Part shown: in pieces, positions 30,580-42,281 of the stretch
How positions within the stretch are numbered: the first letter of the stretch is position 1
Layout: every line of letters begins with the position of its first letter
Assembly: GCF_028290105.1 (NCBI RefSeq)
Contig: NZ_JAQGKL010000037.1
Coordinates: forward strand, 40,194 to 104,193
DNA from: Methylobacterium sp.
GTDB lineage: Bacteria; Pseudomonadota; Alphaproteobacteria; Rhizobiales; Beijerinckiaceae
Direction of reading: 5' to 3'
Length of the DNA: 64,000 bases
Notes under the pieces: generated by a model
The model's input: the letters and a program-made list of their open reading frames with translations, nothing else
Database searches by the model: none
Told to the model about the DNA's origin: nothing
Program-made: the position numbers and the translations under genes

Positions 30580-32032
30580 ATGGCGATCAACCTGTCGATT
30601 CCGCTTGCGTGGACGAAGGCCGGTGCGGACGAACTGAACATGCTTCAGTGCCTCCAGGGCAACATCCTCAAAGGGCATGGCCGGCGTTTCACCGCGAACC
30701 TGTTCTTCCGGTTGGACCCCGCCAAAACCCTGCGCTCCCGCCGGATGCTGCGCGATCTCGCCAACTTCCACATCTCCAGCGCCTATCGCCAACTCCTCGA
30801 CGCGCAACGCTTCAAGGAAACCGGGCAAGGGGCCGGTCCGTTCGTGCATCTGGCCCTCGCGGCCAAGGGCTATCAGGCGCTCGGGCTCGCCTCCTCCGCC
30901 CCGACCGACCCGGATTTCCGGGCCGGCATGAAGGCACCGGCCAGCCTCGCCGCGCTCCACGACCCCGCCGTCTCGGATTGGGAGCCCCCGTTCCAGCAGG
31001 AGATCCACGGCGTCGTCCTCGCCGCCGAGGAGACCGCGAGCCTTCTCGGCGCCCTTGCCCTGTCGTTGCGGGAACTGGTCGAGGATGGCGGCGGCACGGT
31101 GGCCTTCGTTCAGCACGGCGCGAGCCTGTTCAACGCCGCAGGCGAGGGCATCGAGCATTTCGGCTATGTCGACGGGCGCAGCCAGCCGTTGCTCCTGCAG
31201 GAGGATATCGACACGGAGACGGCCGAGGCCGGTTCCTCGCGCTGGAACCCCGCCTTCCCCCCTGGCGACCGCCCTGGTGAAGGATCCGGGCACGACCGAT
31301 GCGGTGAGCTTTGGAAGCTACTTCGTGTTCCGAAAGCTCGAACAGGCGGTCAGGGCCTTCAAGACCCGCGAGCAGGCGATCGCGGATCGCCTCGGGCTGG
31401 CCGGGCCGGAGCGTGAACGCGCGGGCGCGATGATCGTCGGGCGCTTCGAGGACGGAACGCCCGTGACCCTGTCGCGCACGGCGCGCAGCGCCGCCCCGCC
31501 GAACAACTTCAACTACACGAACGATCCGGGTACGCGCTGTCCCCTGCACGGGCACATCCGCAAGACCAACCCGCGCGGCAGCGGCGGCGCCGAGCCGGAA
31601 ATGGCCGAGCGCGCCCACCTGATGGTGCGTCGGGGCATTCCCTTCGAGGACGTCAAGCGCGCCGTCCTGCCCTCCGAACTGCCGGATGCCGACACCATGG
31701 CGGCGTTCCTGGAGAAGGTCGCGCCCCTCCTGCCGGAGCGCGGCGTCGGCCTGCTGTTCATGGCGTACAACCACTCGATCGGAGAACAATTCCGGTTCAC
31801 CCAGCAGATCTGGGCCAACAACACGAACTTCCCGACCAAACCCGTCGGCGCGCACGGCCTCGATCCGGTCATCGGACAGGGCGCGAACAGGCCGGGCGAG
31901 CAGAAGCTCCCCAAGGCCTGGGACGATGCCACGGCGGGGACGCTCGACACCGAGCCGTTCGGCGGGTTCGTGGCGATGAAGGGCGGCGAGTACTTCTTCT
32001 CGCCGAGCCTGACCTTCCTGCTGAACCTGTAG
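30580..32032 (+). pseudogene. Dyp-type peroxidase, split by apparent 1-nt frameshift in a C6 run (31257-31262)
   Basis: ORF 30580-31416 gives N-part with GYVDGRSQP (GXXDG motif); ORF 31055-32032 gives C-part LVKDPGTTDAVSFGSYFVFRKLEQ...GGEYFFSPSLTFLLNL; removing one C joins them. Confidence 0.82.
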
Positions 32033-32062
32033 CGGCCCCGACCGATCCGGCCGGGGGCCGCT
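32031..32062. terminator. hairpin between convergent genes
   Basis: AGCGGCCCC ... GGGGCCGCT, 9-bp perfect stem. Confidence 0.5.
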
Positions 32063-32997
32063 CAGAGCGGCTTCAAGCCGGCCTCGATCTCGGCGCGACG
32101 GCCCTCCAGGAACGGCGGCAGGGCGAGGCGCTCGCCCAGCGTCTCCATCGGCTCGTCCGTGGCGAAGCCGGGCCCGTCGGTGGCGATCTCGAACAGGATG
32201 CCGTTGGGCTCGCGGAAGTAGAGGCTCTGGAAGTAGTAGCGGTCCACCGGCCCGCTCGTGGGCATGCGGCGCTGCTTCAGGCGATCGGCCCAGGCCTCGT
32301 AATCCGCATCCGGGATGCGGAAGGCGACATGGTGCACGCCGCCCGCGCCCTGGCGCGCGGGGGCGGCGTTCGGGTCGGCCAGGAGGTGGAGTTCGGCGGC
32401 GGGACCACCCGCGCCCATGCGGTAGACGCGGATTTCGCCTTCGGGCAGCGCGTAATTCCGGTCGTGGCTCATGCCGAGCACCTGCGTGAGCACGGCCTCC
32501 GTGCGGCCGATCTCGGCGACGCTGAGCCGGATCGGGCCGAGGCCGCGGATCTGGTGCTCGACCGGGACCGGGCTCTGCGCCCATGGGTGGGCCTCGCCGA
32601 TTCCGCCGTCGTCGACCAGCATCAGGCGCTGGCCCTCGCCATCTTCGAAATCGAGGGTCAGGCGCCCGTCGCACTCCGCCGGCACGGCGTGGGTCACGCC
32701 CTGGCGTGCGAAGTGTTCGCGCCACCACGCGATGGCCGCGAGGCCGGACACCCGCAGGCCCGTGCGGCTGATGCTGTTGGTGCCGCGCCGCTCGCGCGGC
32801 GCCGGCCAGTCGAAGAAGGTCATGTCCGTGCCGGGGGAGGCGAGGCCGTCGGCATAGAACAAGTGGTAGGCGGACACGTCGTCCTGGTTCACCGTCTTCT
32901 TCACCAGCCGCAGGCCGAGGATGCGCGTGTAGAAGGCCAGATTGTCGGCGGCCTGCGCGGTGATGGCGGTGAGGTGGTGAATTCCGGTGAGCTGCAT
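32062..32997 (-). CDS. VOC-family (glyoxalase/ring-cleaving dioxygenase-like) protein
   Basis: [81 protein letters not shown]. Confidence 0.9.
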   Translation of the reverse strand: MQLTGIHHLTAITAQAADNLAFYTRILGLRLVKKTVNQDDVSAYHLFYADGLASPGTDMTFFDWPAPRERRGTNSISRTGLRVSGLAAIAWWREHFARQGVTHAVPAECDGRLTLDFEDGEGQRLMLVDDGGIGEAHPWAQSPVPVEHQIRGLGPIRLSVAEIGRTEAVLTQVLGMSHDRNYALPEGEIRVYRMGAGGPAAELHLLADPNAAPARQGAGGVHHVAFRIPDADYEAWADRLKQRRMPTSGPVDRYYFQSLYFREPNGILFEIATDGPGFATDEPMETLGERLALPPFLEGRRAEIEAGLKPL

Positions 32998-33139
32998 CGC
33001 GGATGTCCCTGGTGTCGTTGGCCCCCGAGCCTCAGATGAGGTCGCGGCTCGGAATGACAAAGCGGTGCGCGCCCCTGGCCTCCCATCGCCTCCGCGATAG
33101 CTGGTGCTCCGACGCGACCTCGGGACTGGAACCCGCCCG

Positions 33140-33493
33140 ATGCCGCACGTCCTCTACATGGAAGCGTCCCCGCGCAAGCCGCGTTCCGCCTCGATCGAGG
33201 TGGCGAAGGCCTTCCTCGACGCCTGATGTTCGACGAACCCTGGGGGCAGCGTCGACACTCTCGATGTCTGCAGCACGCCGCTGCCTGACTTCGACGGCGA
33301 GGTCATGGTGGGTAAGTACGCGACGCTGGCCGGTGAAGCCTTGAGCCCGGAGCAGGAGGAGGCTTGGCGCACGATCCAGGCACTGGCCGACCGCTTCCTC
33401 AAGGCCGACCTGCTGCGGTTCGCGGTGCCGCTATGGAACAACACCGTTCTCGACGGGCTCAAGCACCTGTTCGATCTGGTGTCGCGGAGGGAC
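33140..33493 (+). pseudogene. FMN-dependent NADH-azoreductase (AzoR-like) relic
   Basis: [102 protein letters not shown]; same frame with internal TGA and lost C-terminus. Confidence 0.75.
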
Positions 33494-33576
33494 GCGCGCA
33501 GGCGTCGTCCCTCTGATCGGACGAGTGGATCTGAGATCGGGCCGAGCCCGCAGCCGCGCGCCGCTCTCCACACCCC

Positions 33577-34188
33577 TCAGAAGGCGCCGGCGAGCAGCCC
33601 CAGGCCGGCGGCGGCGAAGGCGGCCCCCGCTACCCGGAGGGCCGGCCGGTCGGCGGTGCGGTTCGAACGTCCCGCAATGAGCCCCAGACCGAGGCCGGCG
33701 GCGTGCAGCAGGGCGGTGGCGGCGACGAAGCCGAGGCCGTAAGCCAGACCGTACGCCGCATCCGGCATCTCGGCGCCGTGGGCATGTCCGTGGAACACCG
33801 CGAAGGCGCCGACGAGGAGCATGGCGCCCGCGACGGGCAGCGGCGTGCGGAGGGCCAGGACGGCACCGAGCACCATCACGGAGAGCGCGATCCCGACCTC
33901 GACGAAGGGCAGGGCGATCCCGGCCGTGCCGAGCGCACCGCCCACGATCATCATGGACAGGAAGGAAAACGGTACGAGAACCCGGGCCCGACCGCCGATG
34001 CGAGCCGCGACGAGACCGACGGCCACCATGGCGAGCACGTGGTCGAGGCCGCTGAAGGGATGCAGGAAGCCTTGCGAGAACCCGCCCGCCGCCTCGTGGC
34101 CGGGATGCGCCAGGGCCGGCGTCGCGGTGAGTCCCAGTGTCGCCACGAGGGCAAGGCGGGCTGGCAGGGAGGCGAGGCGTATCGTCAT
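33577..34188 (-). CDS. HupE/UreJ family protein
   Basis: ALAHPGHEAAGGFSQGFLHPFSGLDHVLAMVAVGL; FHGHAHGAEMP. Confidence 0.92.
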   Translation of the reverse strand: MTIRLASLPARLALVATLGLTATPALAHPGHEAAGGFSQGFLHPFSGLDHVLAMVAVGLVAARIGGRARVLVPFSFLSMMIVGGALGTAGIALPFVEVGIALSVMVLGAVLALRTPLPVAGAMLLVGAFAVFHGHAHGAEMPDAAYGLAYGLGFVAATALLHAAGLGLGLIAGRSNRTADRPALRVAGAAFAAAGLGLLAGAF

Positions 34189-34315
34189 GCGGACAAATCC
34201 CGACAGGTCACGTGAGCGGCGCGGTATCGTCGGCGCCCCGAGGCTAACTAGCAACCGCCATGCCCGCGCACAGTCCTGAAATCCGCCGCGACCCGCGGCG
34301 GTTCGCCGGTCGGTG

Positions 34316-35614
34316 TCAGAAATCCGTCGGGCGCCCGGCGGCCACCACCAGCATCCGGCCGTCCGCGAAGGTGCGGGCGCCGGCGCGGCGGATGTCGGCC
34401 TGGGTCACCTCGGCGACGAAGTCGTTGCGCCGCGCGATGTAGTCCATGCCGAGGCCCTCGAAGGCGATCTGTACGAGCTGGTGCGCGATCTTGGTCGAGG
34501 TGTCGAAGCCGAGGGCATAGGAACCGGTGAGATAGTCCTTGGCCTTCTGCAGCTCCTCGTCCGAGGGCCCCTCGGTGATGAGGCGGCCGATCTCCTCGCC
34601 GATCACCGATAGAGCCTCGCCCACGCGCTCGTTCTTGGTGGCGGTGTAGCCCCAAGTCATCGAGGCGGCACGGTGGCTGACCAGGGAGGTCCCCACCGAG
34701 TAGGCGAGGCCGCGCTTCTCGCGCACTTCCTGGAACAGTCGGGAGGTGAAGGAGCCGCCGCCGAGGATGTGGTTGAGCACGTAGGCCGGGATGAAGTCGG
34801 GGTCGCGCCAGGCCACGCCGTTCATGCCGAAGCGGATCACCGATTGCGGCACGTCGAGATCGACCACGTGGCGTTGGCCGAGGTTCTGCACCCGGGTCTG
34901 GGGCACGGCCTTGAGTGGCGCGGCCAAGTCGAGGCGGCCGAAGGCCCGGTCGAGGGCATCGGCGAGGCGGGCGGCGTCGATGGCGCCCACCGCCGCGACC
35001 TTCACAGCCCCGCGCCCGATGATCCGGCGGTGCATCGCCACGAGGTCGTCCCGGGTGATCGCCGCGATGCTCTCCGGCGTGCCCGAGGACGGGCGGGCAT
35101 AGGGATGGCCCGCATAGGCCTCGGCGAAGAAGCGGCGCGAGGCCATCACGCCGGGATCGTTCTGCTGGTAGCGCAGCCCGGCGAGCGTCTGAGCCCGCAC
35201 GCGCTCGATGGCGTCGGGGTCGAGCCGGGGCTTGGCCAGGGCCAGGGCCAGGAGGTCGATGGCCTCGTCGGCGTGCTTGACCAGCATCTTGAGCGAGCCG
35301 CCAAGCGCATCGGCGCCGGCATGGAAGGAGAGCTCGATGGCGCGGGCCGCGAGGCGCTCCTGGAAGGCGTCGGAGGGGAGGTCGCCGGCGCCCTCGTCGA
35401 GGAGGCGGGCGAGCATCTGGGCGACACCGGCCTTGCCCTCCGGGTCCTGCGCCGCGCCGCCTTCGAACGTGAAGGCGAGCGCGATCAGCGGCACCACCGG
35501 GGATTCGACGTGCCACGCCTCGATGCCGGCGGCGGTCGCGACGGGCACGGCCTGGGTGGGCGATGTCGCGGAGCGGGTGGCGGTATCGACCAGATGGGTG
35601 GTGGCCACGGTCAT
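34316..35614 (-). CDS. M16 peptidase-like protein lacking HXXEH (non-catalytic partner)
   Basis: M16 fold signatures (FTFEGGAAQDPEGKAGVAQMLARLLDEGAG; GGGSFTSRLFQEVREKRGLAYSVGT) without zinc ligands. Confidence 0.88.
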   Translation of the reverse strand: MTVATTHLVDTATRSATSPTQAVPVATAAGIEAWHVESPVVPLIALAFTFEGGAAQDPEGKAGVAQMLARLLDEGAGDLPSDAFQERLAARAIELSFHAGADALGGSLKMLVKHADEAIDLLALALAKPRLDPDAIERVRAQTLAGLRYQQNDPGVMASRRFFAEAYAGHPYARPSSGTPESIAAITRDDLVAMHRRIIGRGAVKVAAVGAIDAARLADALDRAFGRLDLAAPLKAVPQTRVQNLGQRHVVDLDVPQSVIRFGMNGVAWRDPDFIPAYVLNHILGGGSFTSRLFQEVREKRGLAYSVGTSLVSHRAASMTWGYTATKNERVGEALSVIGEEIGRLITEGPSDEELQKAKDYLTGSYALGFDTSTKIAHQLVQIAFEGLGMDYIARRNDFVAEVTQADIRRAGARTFADGRMLVVAAGRPTDF

Positions 35615-35694
35615 GGAAACCTCATGCTGTGCGGGGCGCGGCGGCGAGCGCCGCAGCCTCCGGGAAGGGGGGTCGGCCGAGGCCCCGAAGGGTC

Positions 35695-37074
35695 TCAGGC
35701 CGCGTCGGCCTCGCGGGCCTTGGTCAGGTAGCCGGTGACGGACCGGGACGGCGTCAGGTAGCGCTCGGCCACCGCCGCGAGGCGCGCCTTGGTCACGCCC
35801 TCGATGTCGGAGGGCCAGCGGCGAACCTCCTCGATCGATTCGCCGATGGCCAGGGCCGAGCCGTAGATGCGGGCGAGCGAGGACTGGCTGTCGGAGGAAT
35901 AGACCGTCTCGGCCACGAGCCGGGTCTTGGCGCGCTCGATTGCCTCCGGCTCCAGGGCCTCGGAGGGGACGCGGCGCAGGACGCGGTCGACCTCCTCCTC
36001 CAGCTTCTCCAGGCTCACACCCTCGGCCGGGATCGCGTAGACCGAGAAGCGGGTGTCGTCGATGGCCGAGCCCATGTACCAGGCGCCGGCATTCACCGCG
36101 ACGCCGAGCTCCATCACCAGCTTGCGGTAGAGGTAGGAGGTCGAGCCGCCACCCATCACCTCGGCGAGCAGTTCGAGGGCGTGGCACTCGCCGTCGCGCG
36201 CGGTGATGCAGGACGGGGTCAGGTAGAGCCGCTGCAGGGTGGGCTGCTCGACCTTCGGGTCGGCGACCGCGAGGCGGCGCAGCGCCTTCGGCTCCGGCTC
36301 CTTGGCACGTAGGCGCACGGGCCGGGTGCCCTGCGGGGTGACGCGGCCATAGGTGTCGTCGGCCATACGGCGGACGTCGTCGGGCGTCACGTCGCCGGCC
36401 ACCACCAGGATGGCGTTCTCGGGCGTGTAGAAGCGCTTGTAGTAGTCGAGGGCGTGGGTGCGGTTCAGCTCCTCGATCTCGTGCATCCAGCCGATGATCG
36501 GCGTGCCATAGGGATGATGCACGAAGAGCGAGGCGGCCATCGCCTCGGAGAGCTGCGCCGAAGGGTCGGTCTCGACCCGCATGCGGCGCTCTTCCAGCAC
36601 TACGTCGCGCTCGGGCGCCACCACCGCGTCGTCGAGGACGAGGCCGGTCATGCGATCGGCCTCGAATTCCATCATGGTCTTGAGGTGGTCGCGGGCCACG
36701 CGCTGGAAATAGGCGGTGTAGTCGTAGGAGGTGAACGCGTTCTCCTGGCCGCCGAGGCCCGAGACGGCCTTGGAGAAGGCGCCGATCGGATGCTGCTCCG
36801 TGCCCTTGAACATCAGGTGCTCGAGGAAGTGGGCAATGCCCGACTGGCCGAGCGGATCATCGGCCGAGCCGTTGCGGTACCAGACCATATGGGTGACGAC
36901 GGGCGCACGGTGATCGGGAACGACGACGACGTCGAGGCCATTGTCGAGCGCGAAGGCACTGACCTCGGGGCCACCCGCCTCGGAGCGACCGAAGGGCGCG
37001 GCTTCCGCCCGGCCCGCGCTGGCAAAGCCGCGCGACGGTCCAAAGAGTGGGACGTCCTTCCTGAACAGGTGCAT
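35695..37074 (-). CDS. M16 zinc peptidase (catalytic)
   Basis: GQSGIAHFLEHLMFKGTEQHP with HXXEH. Confidence 0.92.
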   Translation of the reverse strand: MHLFRKDVPLFGPSRGFASAGRAEAAPFGRSEAGGPEVSAFALDNGLDVVVVPDHRAPVVTHMVWYRNGSADDPLGQSGIAHFLEHLMFKGTEQHPIGAFSKAVSGLGGQENAFTSYDYTAYFQRVARDHLKTMMEFEADRMTGLVLDDAVVAPERDVVLEERRMRVETDPSAQLSEAMAASLFVHHPYGTPIIGWMHEIEELNRTHALDYYKRFYTPENAILVVAGDVTPDDVRRMADDTYGRVTPQGTRPVRLRAKEPEPKALRRLAVADPKVEQPTLQRLYLTPSCITARDGECHALELLAEVMGGGSTSYLYRKLVMELGVAVNAGAWYMGSAIDDTRFSVYAIPAEGVSLEKLEEEVDRVLRRVPSEALEPEAIERAKTRLVAETVYSSDSQSSLARIYGSALAIGESIEEVRRWPSDIEGVTKARLAAVAERYLTPSRSVTGYLTKAREADAA

Positions 37075-37228
37075 CAAAGCTGATCCTTCCGCGTCCGGCT
37101 CGTCGCGAAGCCGTCCGTCATGTTGGCATTGCGCCTCTCCCGCGCCACCGGGTGGCATCTCAAGGGAGCTAGGGCGCCGGTCCTCGATGGCGACCGGTGC
37201 CCGCGCGGCACCGGGCCGGACCCTGGGT

Positions 37229-37867
37229 TCAGTTCGCCGAGCGCGCGCGCAGATACGCGCCTGGATCGGATTCCTCACGCTCGCGCGAGGGGTTGTTGAT
37301 GGGGTCGCCGTTGGACTTGGCGATCTTGCGCGGCGGCTTGCGGTAGCCGGTCGGCGGATCGGTGAGCACGTCGCGGTCCGGCTCGACCGCGGAAGGCTCC
37401 GCGACCTCGGCGGAGCGCAGGCCGAAGGGGTTGGACCAGAACGAGTTCCGGTCGTCGTTCTCGCCCTCGGGACGCCCCGGCTCGGTGCGGGCCTGCGCGC
37501 CCTCCCGGCGGCCGCCGCGCATCTCGTCGATGGACAGGGTCATGTTGTTGTCGTTCATCCGGCCCTGCGCACCGCGCACGATGGGCTTCTTCAGGTCCGC
37601 GCGCTCACGCTCGCGCTGGACGATCTCGGGGTCCTTGGGCCACTGGGCCGAGGCCTCCGGCTGGCGCGGGGCCGGCAGGGCCTTGCCGTCGAGCTTGGGC
37701 GGCATCACCAGGGGCGCCCGCTCGCGATAGTTGATCGTTGGCTTCTCCGGCTCGATCAGGCCGATATTGCTGAGGGCGTCGCGCATGAACACGCCCTGCT
37801 GCGCCTGTGCGCCCCCGGCGGCCAGTACGCCCGCCACCACCATCAGCAAACCGCGATGCCCGATCAT
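37229..37867 (-). CDS. exported protein, possibly DUF3035/BamF-like
   Basis: N-terminal signal-like MIGHRGLLMVVAGVLAAGGAQAQ; Pro/Arg-rich RAPLVMPPKLDGKALPAPR; position between lspA and M16 genes. Confidence 0.5.
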   Translation of the reverse strand: MIGHRGLLMVVAGVLAAGGAQAQQGVFMRDALSNIGLIEPEKPTINYRERAPLVMPPKLDGKALPAPRQPEASAQWPKDPEIVQRERERADLKKPIVRGAQGRMNDNNMTLSIDEMRGGRREGAQARTEPGRPEGENDDRNSFWSNPFGLRSAEVAEPSAVEPDRDVLTDPPTGYRKPPRKIAKSNGDPINNPSREREESDPGAYLRARSAN

Positions 37868-38076
37868 GCTATCCCCGCTCTCCGCCCGGTGGGTCGGCCC
37901 TGCTCGTTCGGGCCCGGATGGTCGCCTTGTGCCGCGCTCCTGATCCGACCGATCTGGCCTGATCCCGGTTTCAGGCGATCGTATGGCGCCTTGACCGCAC
38001 TGCACCAGCCTCGGCCGCACAACGATCCCCGGTGTGGTTTACGGATCACAGACGTGTCCGAAGTGCCGGGACGTCC

Positions 38077-38622
38077 TCAAAGGCCGGAACCGGTGCCTTT
38101 CGGTGTCGGCCGGAGGCTGTCGAGGATCAGGCCGATCACACCCGCGACGATGGCCGCATCGGCGATGTTGAACACGTACCAGGACCATCCGCCCCAGTGC
38201 AGATGCACGAAATCGAACACGGCCCCGTAGGCGGCCCGGTCGATGGCGTTGCCGAGGGCGCCGCCCGCCACCAGCCCAAGGCTAAGGCCGAGCAGGCGCG
38301 ATTCGGCCCGCCGCATCCAGGCCGACAGGGCCAGTGCCGCGAGGCAGGACACCGCCACCAGAACCCAGCGGCCGAGGCCGCCTTCCTGCTGGAACATCCC
38401 GTACGAGACGCCCCGGTTCCAGACGACAAGGAAGTCGGCGAAGGGCGCGAGGCGCCAGGGCTGCGTCAGCACCAGGTCGGTGCCGAAATACAGCCCGAGC
38501 TTCGTGACCTGATCGACGAGAAGGGTGACGACGAGCGCCGCGAGGCCGAGGCGGAAGGGGGCGGTACCCCTTCGCGCCGTCGTGATCGGGTGTGCGCCGT
38601 CGGTGGCCGAAACGCGCGTCAC
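38077..38622 (-). CDS. lspA: lipoprotein signal peptidase
   Basis: [48 protein letters not shown] start overlapping ileS stop. Confidence 0.93.
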   Translation of the reverse strand: MTRVSATDGAHPITTARRGTAPFRLGLAALVVTLLVDQVTKLGLYFGTDLVLTQPWRLAPFADFLVVWNRGVSYGMFQQEGGLGRWVLVAVSCLAALALSAWMRRAESRLLGLSLGLVAGGALGNAIDRAAYGAVFDFVHLHWGGWSWYVFNIADAAIVAGVIGLILDSLRPTPKGTGSGL

Positions 38623-41594
38623 GCGGCGTCCGCAGCGCCCTGGGCCGCGTCCCACTCGCGCAGGGCTCTGGCGTCGCGCGGCGTCACGTCCGGATAATCC
38701 GGGTCGCTGCCGACCTCGGGGGTGACCCGCCAGGAGCGGGCGCATTTGCGGCCCTCGGCCAGCGCGGACACCACGGCGACGCCGCGCACGTCCTCGAGGC
38801 GGAAGGCCTCCGCCGGGCCCTCGCCGTCCACGATGCGGATGGCGGAGGTGATGCAGATATCGGCGAAGTCGACACCCTCGACGGCGGCGCGCAGCTCGTC
38901 ATCGGCGATGAAGACGGTGGGCGCCGCCTCGAGGCTCGCGCCGATGCGTTTGGCCGTGCGCTCGATCTCCAGGGCGCCCGTGACGACCCGGCGCACCCGA
39001 CGGATCTTCTGCCAGCGGGCGGCCAGAGCTTCGTCGCGCCAGGAGGCGGGCGTCTCCGGCAGGGTCTGGAGATGGACCGAACCGGTCTCCGACGGGTAGC
39101 GGTCGAGCCAGGCTTCCTCGGCAGTGAAGGCCAGCACGGGTGCCAGCCAGATCGTGATCCGCCGGAACGTCTCGTCGATGATCTGGAGGGCGGCCCGGCG
39201 CACCGGCGACGAAGCCGGGTCGCAGTAGAGCACGTCCTTGCGCACGTCGAAGTAGAAGGCCGAGAGGTCGCCGGTCATGAAGCCGTTGAGGAGCGCCACC
39301 ACCCGCTTGGTGTCGAAGCTGGCATAGGCCTCGCGGATCTCGCCATCGAGTTCGGCCAGGCGATGGCGGATCAGCCGTTCCAGTTCCGGAAGGTCTGCCT
39401 GCGCGATCTCGGTGCCCGGCTCGAAATGTGCGAGCGAGCCCAGCATCCAGCGGATCGAGTTGCGCAGCTTGCGGTAGGTCTCCGCGAAGGTCTTGATGAT
39501 CTCCGGGCCGATGCGCAGGTCGTCGGCGTAGTCGGAAGCCGCCACCCAGAGGCGCAGGATGTCGGCACCGGAATCCTTGATGACGTTCTGCGGGGCGACG
39601 ACGTTGCCCTTCGACTTCGACATCTTCAGGCCCTTCGGGTCGAGGACGAACCCGTGGGTGAGGACGATGTCGTAGGGCGCCCGGCCCCGGGTGCCGGCGG
39701 ATTCCAGGAGCGAGGACTGGAACCAGCCACGATGCTGGTCGGAGCCCTCGAGATACATCACCGTGTCGCTGCCCCCGTCGCGGCGGCGCTTGACGCCGGA
39801 AAGCCCCGGGAACTGCTCCGGGTCATCGAGCACGAAAGCGTGGGTCGAGCCGGAATCGAACCAGACGTCGAGGACGTCCGTGACCTTTTCGTATTCCGCC
39901 GGATCGTAGTCGGGGGCGAGGAAGCGGGCCCCGTCCGCATCCGTGAACCAAGCGTCGGCGCCCTCCGCCTGAAAGGCCGCCGCGATACGGGCGTTGACGG
40001 CCTCGTCGCGAAGAACCTCGTGGGTGCCGCGCTTGACGAAGACGGTGATGGGCACGCCCCAGGCGCGCTGGCGCGAGACCACCCAATCGGGGCGGTTGCC
40101 GACCATGCCGTTGATGCGGTTTTTTCCTTGTGGCGGCACCCACTGCGTTTCCTCGATGGACCGCAGGGCGACATCGCGCAGGGTACGGCCGTCCAGGGTT
40201 TCGACGGGCTTGTCCATCCCGATGAACCATTGCGGCGTGTTGCGGAAGATGACCGGCTTCTTCGAGCGCCAGGAATGCGGATAGCTGTGCTTGAGCGTGC
40301 CGCGCGCCACGAGGGTGCCGGCCTCTATCAGCGCCGCGACGACCGCCTTGTTGGCGTCGCCCTTCTCGCCCTTGTGGTTGAGGACGAGTTTTCCCGTGAA
40401 ACCGGGAGCCTCCTCGGTCAGCGCCCCATCCGCATCCACGGTGTAGGGGATGCGGGTCTCGATGCCGCGTGCGGCGAGCGCCCGGCCGTTGGCGGTCCAG
40501 ACCTCGAAATCCTCGCGTCCGTGGCCTGGGGCCGTGTGGACGAAACCGGTGCCGGCCTCGTCGGTGACGTGTTCGCCGTCGAGGAGCGGAACGGCGAAAT
40601 CGTAACCCGGCACATGGCCGGCGAGGGGATGCGCCAGGGTCAGGCCGGCGAGGTCCACCGCCGCGACGTCGCGAAGGCGCTCGAAGCCTTCGACCCGCGC
40701 GGCCGCGAAGACCGAAGCCGCGAGGGTATCGGCGAGGATGTAGCTGTCGCCGACCTTGGCCCAGTTCTCGTCCGCCGCCGCGGTGACGCGGTAGAGGCCG
40801 TAGGCGACGCGTTTCGAATAGGCCACGGCGCGGTTGCCTGGCATGGTCCAGGGCGTCGTGGTCCAGATCACCACCCGGGCATCGGCTAGGTCCCCGGATG
40901 CTCCGGCGGTCGGCCGGAAGGCCGCGAAGATAGTGTCGCTGACGTGGTCCTCGTACTCGACCTCCGCCTCGGCGAGCGCGGTCTTCTCCACCACCGACCA
41001 CATCACCGGCTTCGAGCCGCGATAAAGCTGGCCCGTCATCGCGAAGGTCATGAGTTCGCGGGCGATGGCGGCTTCCGCCGGAAACGACATGGTGACGTAG
41101 GGGTGATCCCAGTCGCCGGTGACGCCGAGGCGCTTGAACTCGGCGCGCTGCACGTCGAGCCAGTGGCCAGCGAAGGTCCGGCATTCCTGGCGGAACTCGA
41201 TGACCGGCACGTCGTCCTTGCTGCGGCCCTTGGCGCGATACTGCTCCTCGATCTTCCACTCGATGGGCAGGCCGTGGCAGTCCCAGCCCGGCACGTAGTT
41301 GGCGTCGTAGCCGAGGGTCCCCTGCGCCCGAACGATGACGTCCTTCAGGATCTTGTTCAGCGCGGTGCCGATGTGGATGTTGCCATTGGCGTAGGGAGGG
41401 CCGTCATGCAGCACGAATTTCGGCCGACCGGCGGCCTGCACGCGGATCTGGCGATAGAGGTCGGTGGCGGCCCAGCGCTCCAGCAGCAGCGGCTCGCGCA
41501 CGGGCAGGCCGGCCCGCATCGGGAACTCGGTCCGGGGCAGGAACAGGGTCTTCGAATAGTCGCGGGTCGGCGCGGGGGCGGTCTGGTCGCTCAT
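38619..41594 (-). CDS. ileS: isoleucyl-tRNA synthetase
   Basis: [43 protein letters not shown]. Confidence 0.97.
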   Translation of the reverse strand: MSDQTAPAPTRDYSKTLFLPRTEFPMRAGLPVREPLLLERWAATDLYRQIRVQAAGRPKFVLHDGPPYANGNIHIGTALNKILKDVIVRAQGTLGYDANYVPGWDCHGLPIEWKIEEQYRAKGRSKDDVPVIEFRQECRTFAGHWLDVQRAEFKRLGVTGDWDHPYVTMSFPAEAAIARELMTFAMTGQLYRGSKPVMWSVVEKTALAEAEVEYEDHVSDTIFAAFRPTAGASGDLADARVVIWTTTPWTMPGNRAVAYSKRVAYGLYRVTAAADENWAKVGDSYILADTLAASVFAAARVEGFERLRDVAAVDLAGLTLAHPLAGHVPGYDFAVPLLDGEHVTDEAGTGFVHTAPGHGREDFEVWTANGRALAARGIETRIPYTVDADGALTEEAPGFTGKLVLNHKGEKGDANKAVVAALIEAGTLVARGTLKHSYPHSWRSKKPVIFRNTPQWFIGMDKPVETLDGRTLRDVALRSIEETQWVPPQGKNRINGMVGNRPDWVVSRQRAWGVPITVFVKRGTHEVLRDEAVNARIAAAFQAEGADAWFTDADGARFLAPDYDPAEYEKVTDVLDVWFDSGSTHAFVLDDPEQFPGLSGVKRRRDGGSDTVMYLEGSDQHRGWFQSSLLESAGTRGRAPYDIVLTHGFVLDPKGLKMSKSKGNVVAPQNVIKDSGADILRLWVAASDYADDLRIGPEIIKTFAETYRKLRNSIRWMLGSLAHFEPGTEIAQADLPELERLIRHRLAELDGEIREAYASFDTKRVVALLNGFMTGDLSAFYFDVRKDVLYCDPASSPVRRAALQIIDETFRRITIWLAPVLAFTAEEAWLDRYPSETGSVHLQTLPETPASWRDEALAARWQKIRRVRRVVTGALEIERTAKRIGASLEAAPTVFIADDELRAAVEGVDFADICITSAIRIVDGEGPAEAFRLEDVRGVAVVSALAEGRKCARSWRVTPEVGSDPDYPDVTPRDARALREWDAAQGAADAA

Positions 41595-42020
41595 GGGAAT
41601 TCTGCAAGGTCTTTGGCGCGGGTCGTGTGAGGCGGTCGGTGACGCGGCACCGGGCCAGCGGAACGGAGGCGAGTCCTCGCCCTCCCGGCCTTCGCATCGG
41701 TCCGCCGCGGCGGCCCTCAGGCGCAGGCCGGGCTCATAATTCGCGTTATCGACGGGGCCGGCAGGCCGGCCCAAGTCCGATGATCACCATGAGCGCGCAT
41801 GCGGCGGCTTCTAGGCGGATTTCGCCACACTGGCCACCGGTATTGCAGAACGCGGTCCGCCAGGAGGCGACCCCGGACTCGGTGAACGCCGCGCCTGCGC
41901 ACACCACCGCGATTTTTTCGATGTCACCTTTTTCAAGCTCGGCCGTTGTCACGCACGCGTTCGGGACCTTCGCCGATGGGGGGAGTGGGCCGAAACGCGG
42001 CGTCAATGGGAGACACGACC

Positions 42021-42281
42021 ATGAGAAAAGCTCTGCTCGCCGCCAGCCTCGTCCTGTCCGCCTTCGCCCTCTCGGGCGCGGCCGAAGCGCAGGGCCTGCC
42101 CGGCGGCATCCGCCGCGGAGCGGCCGAGGGTGACCGGGTCGCCGGACCCGTGGGTGGTATCGTGGGCGGCGCCGTCGGCGGCGCGGTGGGTACGGTGAAC
42201 GGAGCGCTCGGCATCGATCCGGGCCGTCGCGCCTACCGCACCCGCATGAAGTCGCGCCGTCATCATCACCGTCACCGCTAA
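42021..42281 (+). CDS. small exported glycine-rich protein
   Basis: Signal peptide, GPVGGIVGGAVGGAVGTVNGALG glycine-zipper-like stretch, His/Arg-rich tail. Confidence 0.6.
   Translation: MRKALLAASLVLSAFALSGAAEAQGLPGGIRRGAAEGDRVAGPVGGIVGGAVGGAVGTVNGALGIDPGRRAYRTRMKSRRHHHRHR

Noticed and set aside
33224-33226. In-frame TGA in azoR-like sequence as a selenocysteine codon
   Set aside because: No SECIS-like hairpin noticed, gene is truncated at the C-terminus, AzoR family does not use Sec; simple pseudogene is more likely
38592-40889. 765-aa plus-strand ORF
   Set aside because: Antisense to ileS; compositionally biased shadow ORF
42120-42215. GGCGGC-type repeats in small exported protein
   Set aside because: Explained by glycine-zipper codon repetition, not a separate repeat element
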